From assembly GCF_000169155.1 (NCBI RefSeq), contig NZ_AAWL01000017.1:1-49230 (forward strand): DNA of 49,230 nucleotides. Direction: 5' to 3'. Below are positions 23,921 to 31,770 of the stretch, in pieces. A model generated the notes under the pieces. It did not search any database. It was not told where the DNA came from and saw only the letters and a list, made by a program, of their open reading frames with translations. Numbering within the stretch: the first letter of the stretch is position 1; each line of letters opens with the position of its first letter. The translations under genes and the position numbers were made by a program. The stretch is from Thermosinus carboxydivorans Nor1 (GTDB lineage: Bacteria; Bacillota; Negativicutes; Sporomusales; Thermosinaceae).

Positions 23921-24808
23921 TCAGGCGCCATACTCTTCATGATAGCCGTACGGCTCGAGATGAATGACGACATCGCACGAGCCAAAGACATTTCTAATGG
24001 CCGCTTCAATTTCGTCGCACACGGCATGGGCCTGCTCCAGATGCATGTCTTTGTGCAACACCAGGTGGACGTCAATATGGCGCATACAGCCCGACCGGCG
24101 GGTACGCAGGCGGTGAAAGGCAATGACGCCGGGATGGCTGGCCAAAATATTGCCAATGAGTTCTTCTTCCTCCGGCGGCAAACTGACATCGGTCAGCTCG
24201 TTCAAACTCTTTTTCGTCATGGTGTAGCCTGCTTTGAGGACAATCACGGCGACAACCAAGGCAATTGCCGGGTCTAGCCAATTAAAACCGGTCACTTTTA
24301 TAACCGCCAGGCCGCCGAGCACCCCGGCCGACGTCCAGATATCGGCCTTAAGGTGGATGGCATCAGCCTCCAGTGCCTGGGAGCCAGTCGCCTGCGCCAC
24401 CTTCATCAGCCGCGTCGCCACGACATAGTTGACGCCAATCGAAACCAGCATGATGGCGATGCCGTATTCCAGATAGGCCGGCGCGTGGCCGGCGGTGAGC
24501 TTTTCCACCGCCTCATACATAATCCAGATTGCGGCCAACACAATGAGAAAGGCCTCGGCCGCCGCCGACAAGTTTTCGAATTTGCCATGCCCGTAGGCAT
24601 GCTGCGCATCAGGCGGCTGGCTCGACTTGCGGACGGCGTAATAGGCAATAAGGGCGGCTAAGAGGTCAACCCCCGAGTGGGCGGCCTCAGAAATAATGCT
24701 GACCGCGCCGCTATAGAAACCTACGACTAGTTTCAGGAGCACTAAGAGCGTATTAGAAATTACCGACAGCCGCGCCGTGCGCTGTTTAAGCGCTTCCGCA
24801 TTTCCCAC
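23921..24808 (-). CDS. Cation diffusion facilitator (CDF) family metal exporter
   Basis: A 295-residue membrane protein with about six helices in the first 210 residues and a cytoplasmic C-terminal domain. Metal sites match the family: HSGVD in helix 2 and HLKAD (HxxxD) in helix 5. HAYGHGKFENLSAAAEA follows helix 2, and the His-rich C-terminal domain has RRSGCMRHIDVHLVLHKDMHLEQAH. CDF proteins exchange Zn, Fe, Mn, Co or Cd for protons; the metal cannot be assigned here. It stands alone on the minus strand. Confidence 0.94.
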   Translation of the reverse strand: MGNAEALKQRTARLSVISNTLLVLLKLVVGFYSGAVSIISEAAHSGVDLLAALIAYYAVRKSSQPPDAQHAYGHGKFENLSAAAEAFLIVLAAIWIMYEAVEKLTAGHAPAYLEYGIAIMLVSIGVNYVVATRLMKVAQATGSQALEADAIHLKADIWTSAGVLGGLAVIKVTGFNWLDPAIALVVAVIVLKAGYTMTKKSLNELTDVSLPPEEEELIGNILASHPGVIAFHRLRTRRSGCMRHIDVHLVLHKDMHLEQAHAVCDEIEAAIRNVFGSCDVVIHLEPYGYHEEYGA

Positions 24809-24875
24809 GTCATTCCCTCCACAAAAGACCCGTCTATTATCAACCTATCAACCACAAAGGATTAAGTTAGTATTT

Positions 24876-25005
24876 AACCGCAGAGGACACGGAGAAAAAT
24901 TATTTTTTAGCGCGATGGATATCGCGCTCTCTGCGTTCTCCGCGGTTGAATAACGGTTTTCCTACTTTATGGTGTCAATTTATGGGCATGATTATCTTTG
25001 CGGTT
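24876..25005 (+). repeat. Dispersed nested-palindrome repeat, copy B
   Basis: A full plus-strand unit: AACCGCAGAGGACACGGAG, an AT-rich stretch, inner stem GCGCGATGGATATCGCGC, CTCCGCGGTTGAATAACGG, then a diverged TGTCAATTTATGGGCA palindrome and ATTATCTTTGCGGTT. It abuts the T-run of the terminator behind the CBS-ACT gene. Confidence 0.9.
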
Positions 25006-25041
25006 AAAATAAAAAGACCTGCCCCCCTTAAGGTGCAGGTC
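25006..25041 (-). terminator. Terminator of the liv/CBS-ACT operon or of a small RNA
   Basis: GACCTGC pairs with GCAGGTC around ACCTTAAGGGGG on the minus strand, followed by TTTTTATTTT. Confidence 0.85.
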
Positions 25042-25130
25042 CCGCAGAGCCTTTCTGCTGCAAACGCCCGGCTGCACTGCCTCGCGGCAGCCGCCTGTTC
25101 CTGTTGTATTATATTAACACGGCGGAGGAA
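25042..25130 (-). other. Structured noncoding stretch, candidate small RNA or long 3' end
   Basis: Between the CBS-ACT stop codon and the terminator the minus strand carries GC-rich hairpins: CTGCC-GCGA-GGCAG, a GNRA-type loop nested in GGCTGC...GCAGCC, and GCAGCAGAAAGGCTCTGC. A weak promoter (TTTACA, 17 bases, TAATAT) lies upstream, overlapping the stop-codon region. I recognise no RNA family. Confidence 0.35.
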
Positions 25131-25159
25131 ATGTGTAAAGACCGAAGCGCTAGAAGTTC

Positions 25160-25804
25160 TCAGCCAATTTTTGCCACATGGGCTACTTTAAAGCCCAGCT
25201 TCTCCAGGCGAGCGGCAAGTTCGGTCACATCGCGCACATCGGCACGGATGACGATCTCGGCCTTGTCGTCGCCATTTTTATAACAGGCCAGGCTGCCAAT
25301 GTTAATGCCCAGTTCTTTGAACACTTCGGTAATGTCATGGATCACCCCGACCGTGTCGGTTGCGTTGATGGTCAGGCGAGTTTTTCCTTCCGGTAGCCCC
25401 ATAACATCAACAAAGGTCTTAAAAATATCGGTTTCGGTGATAATGCCCACCACCGCGCCGGCCGCGTTTACCACCACCAGGCCGCCGATTTTGTTGTTAT
25501 ACATTAGCAGGGCTGCTTCTTCAATCGTGGCATCGTCCCGAATGGTAATAACATTGGTGCGCATTACCTCTTTGACCTGCATCTTGGCGAGCAGGTAATT
25601 GAGTTCAAAGATAGAGAGCGTTGTCGCCGGCGAGGGAGAGACTTCCCGCAGGTCGCGGTCGGTGACAATACCTACCAGCCGCCCCTTATCCACCACCGGC
25701 AAACGGCGAAACTTATGGGTCCGCATCAGTTCGGAGGCATCGGCCACCGTCGCCGTAGGGCTGATGGTAACGGGATTGGGAGTCATCCGTTTGGCCACAA
25801 ACAT
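25160..25804 (-). CDS. CBS-CBS-ACT domain protein (AcuB-like)
   Basis: 214 residues: two CBS domains (about 1-60, MTPNPVTISPTATVADASELM and RRLPVVDKGRLVGIVTDRDL; about 75-130, MRTNVITIRDDATIEEAALLM and GGLVVVNAAGAVVGIITETDIF) and a C-terminal ACT domain (about 142-212). CBS pairs bind adenosine nucleotides and ACT domains bind amino acids, so a sensor of energy and amino-acid state is plausible; no catalytic domain is present. The ATG at 25804 follows AAAGGAGCGTGCAGTGT. It lies 51 bases after livF with no terminator between, so it probably belongs to the transporter operon. Confidence 0.9.
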   Translation of the reverse strand: MFVAKRMTPNPVTISPTATVADASELMRTHKFRRLPVVDKGRLVGIVTDRDLREVSPSPATTLSIFELNYLLAKMQVKEVMRTNVITIRDDATIEEAALLMYNNKIGGLVVVNAAGAVVGIITETDIFKTFVDVMGLPEGKTRLTINATDTVGVIHDITEVFKELGINIGSLACYKNGDDKAEIVIRADVRDVTELAARLEKLGFKVAHVAKIG

Positions 25805-25855
25805 ACACTGCACGCTCCTTTCATCTATCGAAATATGCTTGCCAATTCGGCCCTG

Positions 25856-26560
25856 CTAGCCGCCCAGATAGGCCTTGCGCACCGCCTCGCTTTGCGCCAA
25901 ATCGGCGGCCTTGCCGGCCAAGGTAATGCGGCCGGTTTCCAGGACATAGGCCTGGTGGGCAATGGACAGGGCCATATGGGCGTTCTGCTCGACAAGCAGA
26001 ATGGTAGTGCCACTTGCATTTATTTCCTTAATAATCGCGAATATTTCCTTAACCAACAGAGGCGCCAAACCCATGGACGGCTCGTCTAACAATAAGAGGC
26101 GCGGCCGGCTCATCAGGGCACGACCAATGGCCAGCATCTGCTGCTCGCCGCCGGACAGGGTACCGGCAATCTGGCTGCGCCGCTCGGCCAGGCGAGGAAA
26201 ACGGGCAAACACCTTCTCCAGGTCGGCGGCAATGCCGGCGCTGTCTTTGCGAGTATAAGCGCCCAGTTCCAGGTTTTCCAGCACCGTCATATTGGCAAAA
26301 ATGCGGCGGCCTTCCGGCACTTGAGAAATACCCATTTTGACGATGTCCTGGGCCGGCAGGCCGGCAATATTCTTGCCTTCAAACAGGATTTGCCCCGCCC
26401 TAGGCTTAAGCAGGCCCGAAATGGTCCGCAGGGTAGTGCTTTTGCCCGCGCCGTTGGCACCGATAAGAGTGACGATTTCGCCTTCTTTAACTTCGACGCT
26501 TATACCTTTTAAGGCATGGATGGCGCCATAGTATACGCTGATATTATCGAGCTTGAGCAT
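25856..26560 (-). CDS. livF: Branched-chain amino-acid ABC transporter ATP-binding protein LivF
   Basis: 234 residues with Walker A GANGAGKST, the signature LSGGEQQ, Walker B LLLLDEPSMGLAP and the switch His region LVEQNA. The LivF hallmark YGAIHALKGISVEVKEGEIVTLIG is present. It is one of two ATPases powering LivHM. The start is the ATG at 26560, overlapping the livG TGA; the longer open frame into livG is not used. Confidence 0.96.
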   Translation of the reverse strand: MLKLDNISVYYGAIHALKGISVEVKEGEIVTLIGANGAGKSTTLRTISGLLKPRAGQILFEGKNIAGLPAQDIVKMGISQVPEGRRIFANMTVLENLELGAYTRKDSAGIAADLEKVFARFPRLAERRSQIAGTLSGGEQQMLAIGRALMSRPRLLLLDEPSMGLAPLLVKEIFAIIKEINASGTTILLVEQNAHMALSIAHQAYVLETGRITLAGKAADLAQSEAVRKAYLGG

Positions 26561-27327
26561 CAGTGCACCTCCTCGCCGAGGTAAGCCTCGATGACTCGCG
26601 GGTTGGTCTTTATTTCCTGGGGTGTGCCATGAGCGATAACGCTGCCGTAATCGAGCACATAGATGCGCTCGCACACCCCCATGACCAAGCTCATGTCGTG
26701 TTCAATCAGCAGAATGGTCAAGTTAAACTGGCGGCGAATCCAGCGGATCATTTCCATAAGCTGCTGAGTTTCCTGGGGGTTCATGCCGGCCGCCGGCTCG
26801 TCTAAGAGCAGCAGTTTTGGTTGGGCGGCCAGCGCCCGGGCAATCTCGAGACGGCGCTGCTCGCCGTAGGAGAGATTTTTGGCAATTTCATCTTTTTTAT
26901 CAGCCAGTTGAAAAATTTCGAGAAACCGAAGCGCCTTGGCCTCGATTTCCGCTTCTTCCTGCCAGTAGCGCCCCAGGCGCAGGATGGACTCGACCAGGCC
27001 GTAGCGCACATGGAAGTGATAGGCGATTTTTACGTTGTCCAGCACCGTAAGGTCGGCAAACAGGCGGATATTCTGAAAGGTGCGGGCAATACCGCGTTGG
27101 GTTATCTGGAAGGGGCGCAGGCCCACCACGCTTTTGCCGTCAAATTCGATTTCCCCCTCGGTCGGCTCGTAAACGCCGGTGAGCAGGTTAAACACCGTCG
27201 TTTTGCCGGCGCCATTAGGGCCGATAAGTCCAACCAGCTCACCGGGATGGATTTCGAGGTTGACGTTGGAGACGGCGCGCAGGCCGCCAAATACTTTGGT
27301 CAGTTTAGTTGTCTTGAGCAGTGCCAC
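26560..27327 (-). CDS. livG: Branched-chain amino-acid ABC transporter ATP-binding protein LivG
   Basis: About 255 residues. [35 protein letters not shown] gives the LivG-type start and Walker A; the signature is [15 protein letters not shown] and Walker [14 protein letters not shown]. The C-terminal LivG extension [23 protein letters not shown] is present. I choose the GTG at 27327 because GGGGAGGTG sits about 6 bases before it; a TTG at 27354 is the alternative. It overlaps the end of livM and ends in the TGATG junction with livF. Confidence 0.95.
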   Translation of the reverse strand: MALLKTTKLTKVFGGLRAVSNVNLEIHPGELVGLIGPNGAGKTTVFNLLTGVYEPTEGEIEFDGKSVVGLRPFQITQRGIARTFQNIRLFADLTVLDNVKIAYHFHVRYGLVESILRLGRYWQEEAEIEAKALRFLEIFQLADKKDEIAKNLSYGEQRRLEIARALAAQPKLLLLDEPAAGMNPQETQQLMEMIRWIRRQFNLTILLIEHDMSLVMGVCERIYVLDYGSVIAHGTPQEIKTNPRVIEAYLGEEVH

Positions 27328-28282
27328 GGACGCCACCTCCCCGCAGTTTGCCAAATACCTTAAGACTGAGTTCCTTGTTGCCGAACAGCCCCTGCGGCCG
27401 ATAAAGCATCAGGGCGATGAGGAGCAGCGAGTAAATAACCATCCGCCACTCGGGATAGCCGGCCAGCGCGGCCGAGACAAAGGTAAGCAATATGGCGGCG
27501 GTAATGGAGCCGGTAAGGCTGCCGAGACCGCCGAGAACCACCATGGTCAAGATATCAAAGGATTTCATGAAGGTAAACGATGCCGGATGGGCGATATAAA
27601 AGTAGTGGGAAAAGAGGGCGCCGGCAATGCCGGCAAAAGCCGCGCCGATCGTAAACGCCAGCACCTTGTACCGCGTGGTGTCAACCCCCATGGCTTCGGC
27701 AGCAATTTCGTTTTCGCGAATGGAAATGCACGCCCGGCCGTGGCTGGAATTGATTAAATTTTTGATCACAAAAACAGTGAATACCATGGCCCAAAACACC
27801 CAGGTAAAACTGGTATAACGGGGGATGCCCATGAAGCCCGAGGCGCCGCCCACATAGGGAATGTTCAAAATGGTGATGCGGATGATTTCCCCCAGACCCA
27901 GGGTGGCAATTGCCAGATAGTCGCCGCTCAGCCTGAGGGTCGGCAGGCCGATGACAAATCCGAGCACCCCGGCGGCCACGGCACCGGCCAGAATGGCGAG
28001 AATAAACGGAACCTGGAACTTGACGGTAAGCACGGCGCTCAGGTAGGCGCCAACGGCCATAAAGCCGGCGTGTCCGATCGAGAACTGGCCGGTAAAGCCG
28101 TTGATGAGGTTGAGACTGACGGCGAGAATAATGTTGATGCAGATAAGAATAATATTGAGCAACCAGAAAGAACCGATGATGTCAAACTCGATCATGGCCT
28201 GCACGGCCGCATAAAGGCCTAGGCACGCCGCGAGGCTGACAAGATCGGTCTTTCTTTTTGCGTTCATACCTAGTATGGTCAT
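27305..28282 (-). CDS. livM: Branched-chain amino-acid ABC transporter permease LivM
   Basis: A 325-residue integral membrane protein with about nine hydrophobic helices. Family features are [40 protein letters not shown] and, near the middle, [20 protein letters not shown], the ATPase-coupling loop. It forms the membrane channel with LivH. The ATG at 28282 has AGGTGAGAG upstream; a GTG at 28291 would directly follow the livH stop codon. Confidence 0.95.
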   Translation of the reverse strand: MTILGMNAKRKTDLVSLAACLGLYAAVQAMIEFDIIGSFWLLNIILICINIILAVSLNLINGFTGQFSIGHAGFMAVGAYLSAVLTVKFQVPFILAILAGAVAAGVLGFVIGLPTLRLSGDYLAIATLGLGEIIRITILNIPYVGGASGFMGIPRYTSFTWVFWAMVFTVFVIKNLINSSHGRACISIRENEIAAEAMGVDTTRYKVLAFTIGAAFAGIAGALFSHYFYIAHPASFTFMKSFDILTMVVLGGLGSLTGSITAAILLTFVSAALAGYPEWRMVIYSLLLIALMLYRPQGLFGNKELSLKVFGKLRGGGVRGTAQDN

Positions 28283-28291
28283 CTCTCTCAC

Positions 28292-29188
28292 CTACACTTT
28301 CTCGCGCACATTTTTGCCTAAAAGGCCGGACGGTTTAAAGAGCAGAATAATGATCAGAATGGCAAAGGCTGCGGCATCGCGGAAAGTGGAGGAAATGAAG
28401 CCACTAACCAACGCTTCGATGATGCCCATAATAATTCCGCCTAACATTGCCCCGGGAATAATGCCGATACCGCCCAGCACGGCGGCCACGAAAGCTTTAA
28501 GACCAGGCATGATACCCATCAGCGGGTCGATCGAGTTATAATACACCCCTACCAGCACGCCGGCGGCGGCAGCCAAACTAGAACCAATGGCAAAGGTCAC
28601 CGAAATGATGCGATCCACGTCGATACCCATCAGGCGCGCCGCATCGGTATCGTAAGATACCGCCCGCATGGCCTTGCCCACTTTGGTGCGGTTAACGACA
28701 TAGGTCAGTACGACCATTAGAATTAACGAAACGGTAAGGATAACGATCTGCTGGTTATTGACCACCAGCCCACCAAAATGATACAGCTCGGCCGGGAAAA
28801 CGGCCGGGAAGGTGCGTGGCTGCGGCGTCACCAGTAAGATGCCGCCGTACTCTAACAGTAGCGATATACCGATGGCCGTAATAAGTACGGCGATTTTCGG
28901 TGCATGGCGCAGCGGACGGTAAGCAGCCCGCTCGATGATGATACCGGCCGCGGCAGCAACAGCCATGGCAAAAACCAATGACGGGATAAACGGCCATTTA
29001 AATACGGTCGTAGCAAAAAAACCGGCATAAGCGCCCAGCATATAAATATCGCCATGAGCAAAGTTAATCAGGCGGATGATACCATACACCATGGTGTAGC
29101 CCAAAGCAATTAAGGCATAAATGCTGCCGAGGGAGATACCGTTAATAAGCTGCTGGCCAAGTTGCTGGGAAAATGAGCTGAATTCCAT
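28292..29188 (-). CDS. livH: Branched-chain amino-acid ABC transporter permease LivH
   Basis: A 298-residue membrane protein with about eight helices. The LivH opening QLINGISLGSIYALIALGYTMVYGIIRLINFAHGDIYMLGAY and the coupling-loop region GKAMRAVSYDTDAARLMGIDVDRII are clear. It pairs with LivM. GGAGGGGAG precedes the ATG. About 246 noncoding bases separate it from the binding-protein gene upstream. Confidence 0.96.
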   Translation of the reverse strand: MEFSSFSQQLGQQLINGISLGSIYALIALGYTMVYGIIRLINFAHGDIYMLGAYAGFFATTVFKWPFIPSLVFAMAVAAAAGIIIERAAYRPLRHAPKIAVLITAIGISLLLEYGGILLVTPQPRTFPAVFPAELYHFGGLVVNNQQIVILTVSLILMVVLTYVVNRTKVGKAMRAVSYDTDAARLMGIDVDRIISVTFAIGSSLAAAAGVLVGVYYNSIDPLMGIMPGLKAFVAAVLGGIGIIPGAMLGGIIMGIIEALVSGFISSTFRDAAAFAILIIILLFKPSGLLGKNVREKV

Positions 29189-29280
29189 GTGCTCCCCTCC
29201 TCATAAATCCGGTAGTTAAACGTATCCAAGGTACACCCCGCCAATTGTAACATCCGCAAATGACAATTTTTCATAAGAAT

Positions 29281-29308
29281 AGGGATTAGGCTCCCCCCTA
29301 ACCCCCAT
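29281..29308 (-). other. Hairpin in the livJ-livH gap
   Basis: GGGGTTAGG and CCTAATCCC pair on the minus strand, followed by a short TATTCTTATG. Such intercistronic stems often lower transcription of the permease genes relative to the binding protein, or stabilise its mRNA. The rest of 29189-29434 holds no gene. Confidence 0.4.
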
Positions 29309-29434
29309 TGGTTATGTGGTCTTTCGTTTGAATTGGCATTTAATGTTCTTGTTGTTTTGTTAAATTTTCCGTATGAGCTTCTTTATTCGTCAGTTTTAGG
29401 CTTTTTCCTGCTTGATTATGTTATTTTCTCACCC

Positions 29435-30610
29435 TTAAGGATTGATTTTTTCCTTGAAGATTTGTTTCCCGTCTTTCAGTTCAATAATGGCCGCGCTCTT
29501 AACCGGATTATGGTTGGCGTCAAGCGAAATCACGCCGGATACCAGCTGCAAGTTTTTGGTCTGCGCCAACGCGTCTTTTATTTTAGCGGGTTCAGCGCTG
29601 CCGGCCCGCTTAATGGCGTCGACGAGGAGCATGGCGGCGTCATAACCGAGCGCCGCCAAGGCGTCCGGCACTTGGCCGTATTCTTTCTTGTACGCTTCAA
29701 CGAACTTCACGACGCGCGGGTCTTTGTCTTCCGGCGAGTAATGGTTGCTGAAGTAGACGTTGTTGAGGGCAGCGGCGCCGGCGATTTCGACAAGTTTAGG
29801 CGAATCCCAGCCGTCCGCGCCCAGAAGCGGTACGGTAATGCCCAGTTCACGGGCCTGTTTCACGATTTTGCCCACTTCTTCATAGTACGCCGGGATAAAG
29901 ATAACATCCGGGTTAGCGGCTTTAATCTTGGTTAGGGCTGCTTTAAAGTCCTGGTCTTTTTGCAGGAAGGCTTCTTTGGCCACTATTTTGCCGCCGTTTT
30001 TGGTAAAGGTCTGCTCAAACACTTCCGTCAAACCTTTGGAATAGTCCGAACTGTTATCGGTATAAATCGCGGCTGTCTTGGCATTAAGCGACTTGCTAGC
30101 AAAGTTGGCCATGACCGAGCCTTGGAAGGGATCAATGAAGCAGGACCGGAAGACCCATTCGCGCACCTTACCGTTTTCCACCGTCACGCGCGGGTTGGTG
30201 GAAGTTGGTGTAATCAGCGGGATCTTGTTATCCTGAGCGACCTGGACCGCTGCCAGGGTGTTAGTGCTGGCGACCGCGCCGATAACCGCGACCACTTTAT
30301 CTTTGGTGATCAGTTTGGTAATGGCATTGGTCGACTCGGACGGTTCCGACTTATTGTCGGCCGCGATGAAAACCAGTTGTTTACCAAGCACGCCGCCGGC
30401 GGCATTTACTTCCTTAAACGCCAGTTTTACACCGTTGGCCACGGAGTTGCCAAAAGTAGCGACCCCACCGGTGAGTTCAAGGTTACCGCCAACCTTTATT
30501 TCTTTTGCATCACTGCTGGTCGTGGACGAGCCGCCGCAGCCGGCGACAAGACCGGCAACCATCGTCAGCGCCACCGCCAGCCCCGTAAAGGACAGCCATT
30601 TCTTCTTCAC
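29435..30610 (-). CDS. livJ: Branched-chain amino-acid ABC transporter substrate-binding lipoprotein
   Basis: 391 residues. The N-terminal signal is typical of a lipoprotein, with the lipobox VAGC at about residues 22-25 followed by a Gly/Ser-rich tether. The Leu/Ile/Val-binding fold follows (KVGGNLELTGGVATFGNSVANGVKLAFKEVNAAGG; VIGAVASTNTLA; TPTSTNP). It would capture branched-chain amino acids at the membrane surface for LivHMGF; related family members bind other amino acids or amides. The GTG start at 30610 is preceded by GAGGAGGATTGC. It is the first gene after the ykkC-type riboswitch. Confidence 0.94.
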   Translation of the reverse strand: MKKKWLSFTGLAVALTMVAGLVAGCGGSSTTSSDAKEIKVGGNLELTGGVATFGNSVANGVKLAFKEVNAAGGVLGKQLVFIAADNKSEPSESTNAITKLITKDKVVAVIGAVASTNTLAAVQVAQDNKIPLITPTSTNPRVTVENGKVREWVFRSCFIDPFQGSVMANFASKSLNAKTAAIYTDNSSDYSKGLTEVFEQTFTKNGGKIVAKEAFLQKDQDFKAALTKIKAANPDVIFIPAYYEEVGKIVKQARELGITVPLLGADGWDSPKLVEIAGAAALNNVYFSNHYSPEDKDPRVVKFVEAYKKEYGQVPDALAALGYDAAMLLVDAIKRAGSAEPAKIKDALAQTKNLQLVSGVISLDANHNPVKSAAIIELKDGKQIFKEKINP

Positions 30611-30752
30611 GTTTGCAATCCTCCTCGTCGTAAGTCATTAAAATTATTAACATTAGTCCGCAATTTTGCGTTCGCCCAGGTCAGGTCTGCCACCGCCTCC
30701 TTTTGCGCCTTGGCCGGTGCTACGCTGCTTACAACTGCTCATATTCATAAAG

Positions 30753-30806
30753 GAAAAACCCCGGCAGAAAAACTCCTGCTCCAGGAGGATTTTCCGCTAG
30801 GGTCTT
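30753..30806 (-). terminator. Terminator of the liv-operon riboswitch
   Basis: A long stem on the minus strand: CGGAAAATCCTCCTG pairs with CAGGAGTTTTTCTGCCG, extended by ACCCT/GGGGT, and is followed by TTTTCCTTT. Its 5' arm reuses the GACCC at the end of the aptamer, so ligand binding should interfere with it. Confidence 0.85.
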
Positions 30807-30902
30807 TTCTACCCACGGTGTATGCCTGGTCTTCGGCGCCGGCACTTGTACCGCTCGGACCTGCCCGCCGCTACCGGCGCGGAACCCTAAGGTACACTCC
30901 TC
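30797..30902 (-). ncRNA. ykkC-type riboswitch, probable ppGpp subtype (2a), liv operon
   Basis: The minus strand carries TTAGGGTTCCG, CAGGTCCGAGCGG, ACACCGTGGGTA and GAAAAGACCC in the order of the ykkC core, with two GC-rich variable arms between. ykkC RNAs split into guanidine, ppGpp and PRPP classes. The gene controlled (branched-chain amino-acid uptake) and the second copy on glutamate synthase fit the ppGpp class. Confidence 0.85.
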
Positions 30903-30926
30903 GCAGATATTTGTTCCCCGTGAATA

Positions 30927-30956
30927 ATTATACGAGGACTCTTTGCGGCATGTCAA
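30927..30956 (-). promoter_or_regulatory. Promoter of the liv operon
   Basis: Consensus -35 TTGACA (30956-30951) and -10 TATAAT (30932-30927), with an 18-base spacer, on the minus strand. Start expected near 30920. Confidence 0.92.
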
Positions 30957-31024
30957 GTGTAATAGTGTAAAATTTTATTATGTTCGCCGGGGCGGGACGT
31001 TATACACCCGCCGTCAATTTAAAT

Positions 31025-31765
31025 TTAGGGCACGTACAACAGCCCGTACGGGCGGTGGGTCACCGGCGCAAGCTTCACGAACGGCGCATCCAGTATGGCC
31101 TGTGTATCGCCGCCAAAATAGCGGCAATAGTCCTCTACCAAATTCCGGATGGTATCCCAGTCGGCATCGGTCAGCGGCAGAACGCTCACTTCCTTACCCA
31201 GGCAGTCGCTATCAACGCGGCCCCGGATATAAATAACCCCGCCGTGCATACCTGTCCCGACATAATCGCCGACCGGCGGGCGATCCTTTGCCCCCAGGCC
31301 CAGAACAAGGATGACGCCGCCGGCCATATATTCGCCGAGAAAATGTTGGGCGGCGCCGCCAATGACGATGACCGGCTTCATCTCCCGGTAGGCTTTCATG
31401 TGAATGCCGGCGCGGTAACCGACATAATCGCGAATGAAAATGCGCCCGCCCCGCATCGAAACACCCAGGACATCATTGACATGACCGTGGATTACGATTT
31501 CCCCGGCATTGAGTGTATTACCCACCGCTTCCTGGCCGTTGCCGTAGACGGTGATGCGCGGCCCGTTGCCAAAAGCGGCCAAATCCGAGCCCGGCGTGCC
31601 GTAAATCTCGATATTTACCGGTGCGTTCACGCCGGTGCCGATGTAGCGCTGGCCACAGGCGCCCTCCACCTTTATCGTAGTGGCGCCGGCTGCCACCGCG
31701 GCGCGAATCTCGTTATTCAGTTCCCGATAACCCAACTTATGCGCATCCACCACCCTTATGTTCAT
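31025..31765 (-). CDS. Glutamate synthase, GXGXG domain subunit
   Basis: 246 residues of parallel beta-helix, as in the C-terminal domain of GltB and FwdC: repeated G-x-x-G-x-x-x-G spacing (VEGACGQRYIGTGV, EIYGTPGSDLAAFGNG, VYGNGQEAVGNTLNAGEIVIHG, MRGGRIFIRDYVGYRAGIHM). The domain is structural and links the glutaminase to the synthase site. Here it is a separate gene, 5 bases after the FMN-domain gene, as in the split archaeal-type enzyme. A GGCGGG...CCCGCC hairpin follows near 31000 without a clear T-run. Confidence 0.92.
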   Translation of the reverse strand: MNIRVVDAHKLGYRELNNEIRAAVAAGATTIKVEGACGQRYIGTGVNAPVNIEIYGTPGSDLAAFGNGPRITVYGNGQEAVGNTLNAGEIVIHGHVNDVLGVSMRGGRIFIRDYVGYRAGIHMKAYREMKPVIVIGGAAQHFLGEYMAGGVILVLGLGAKDRPPVGDYVGTGMHGGVIYIRGRVDSDCLGKEVSVLPLTDADWDTIRNLVEDYCRYFGGDTQAILDAPFVKLAPVTHRPYGLLYVP

Positions 31766-31770
31766 AGCTA

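Noticed and set aside
24976-25003. TTGGCA...TTTGC in the repeat units looks like a sigma-54 promoter
   Set aside because: In the dispersed repeats the GG and GC are 13 bases apart; sigma-54 needs 10. The resemblance recurs only because the repeat recurs.
30797-30902. Guanidine-I riboswitch
   Set aside because: The core is ykkC-like, but no guanidine carboxylase, SMR exporter or urea-type genes are linked; amino-acid uptake and glutamate synthase fit the ppGpp subtype better. It remains to be tested.
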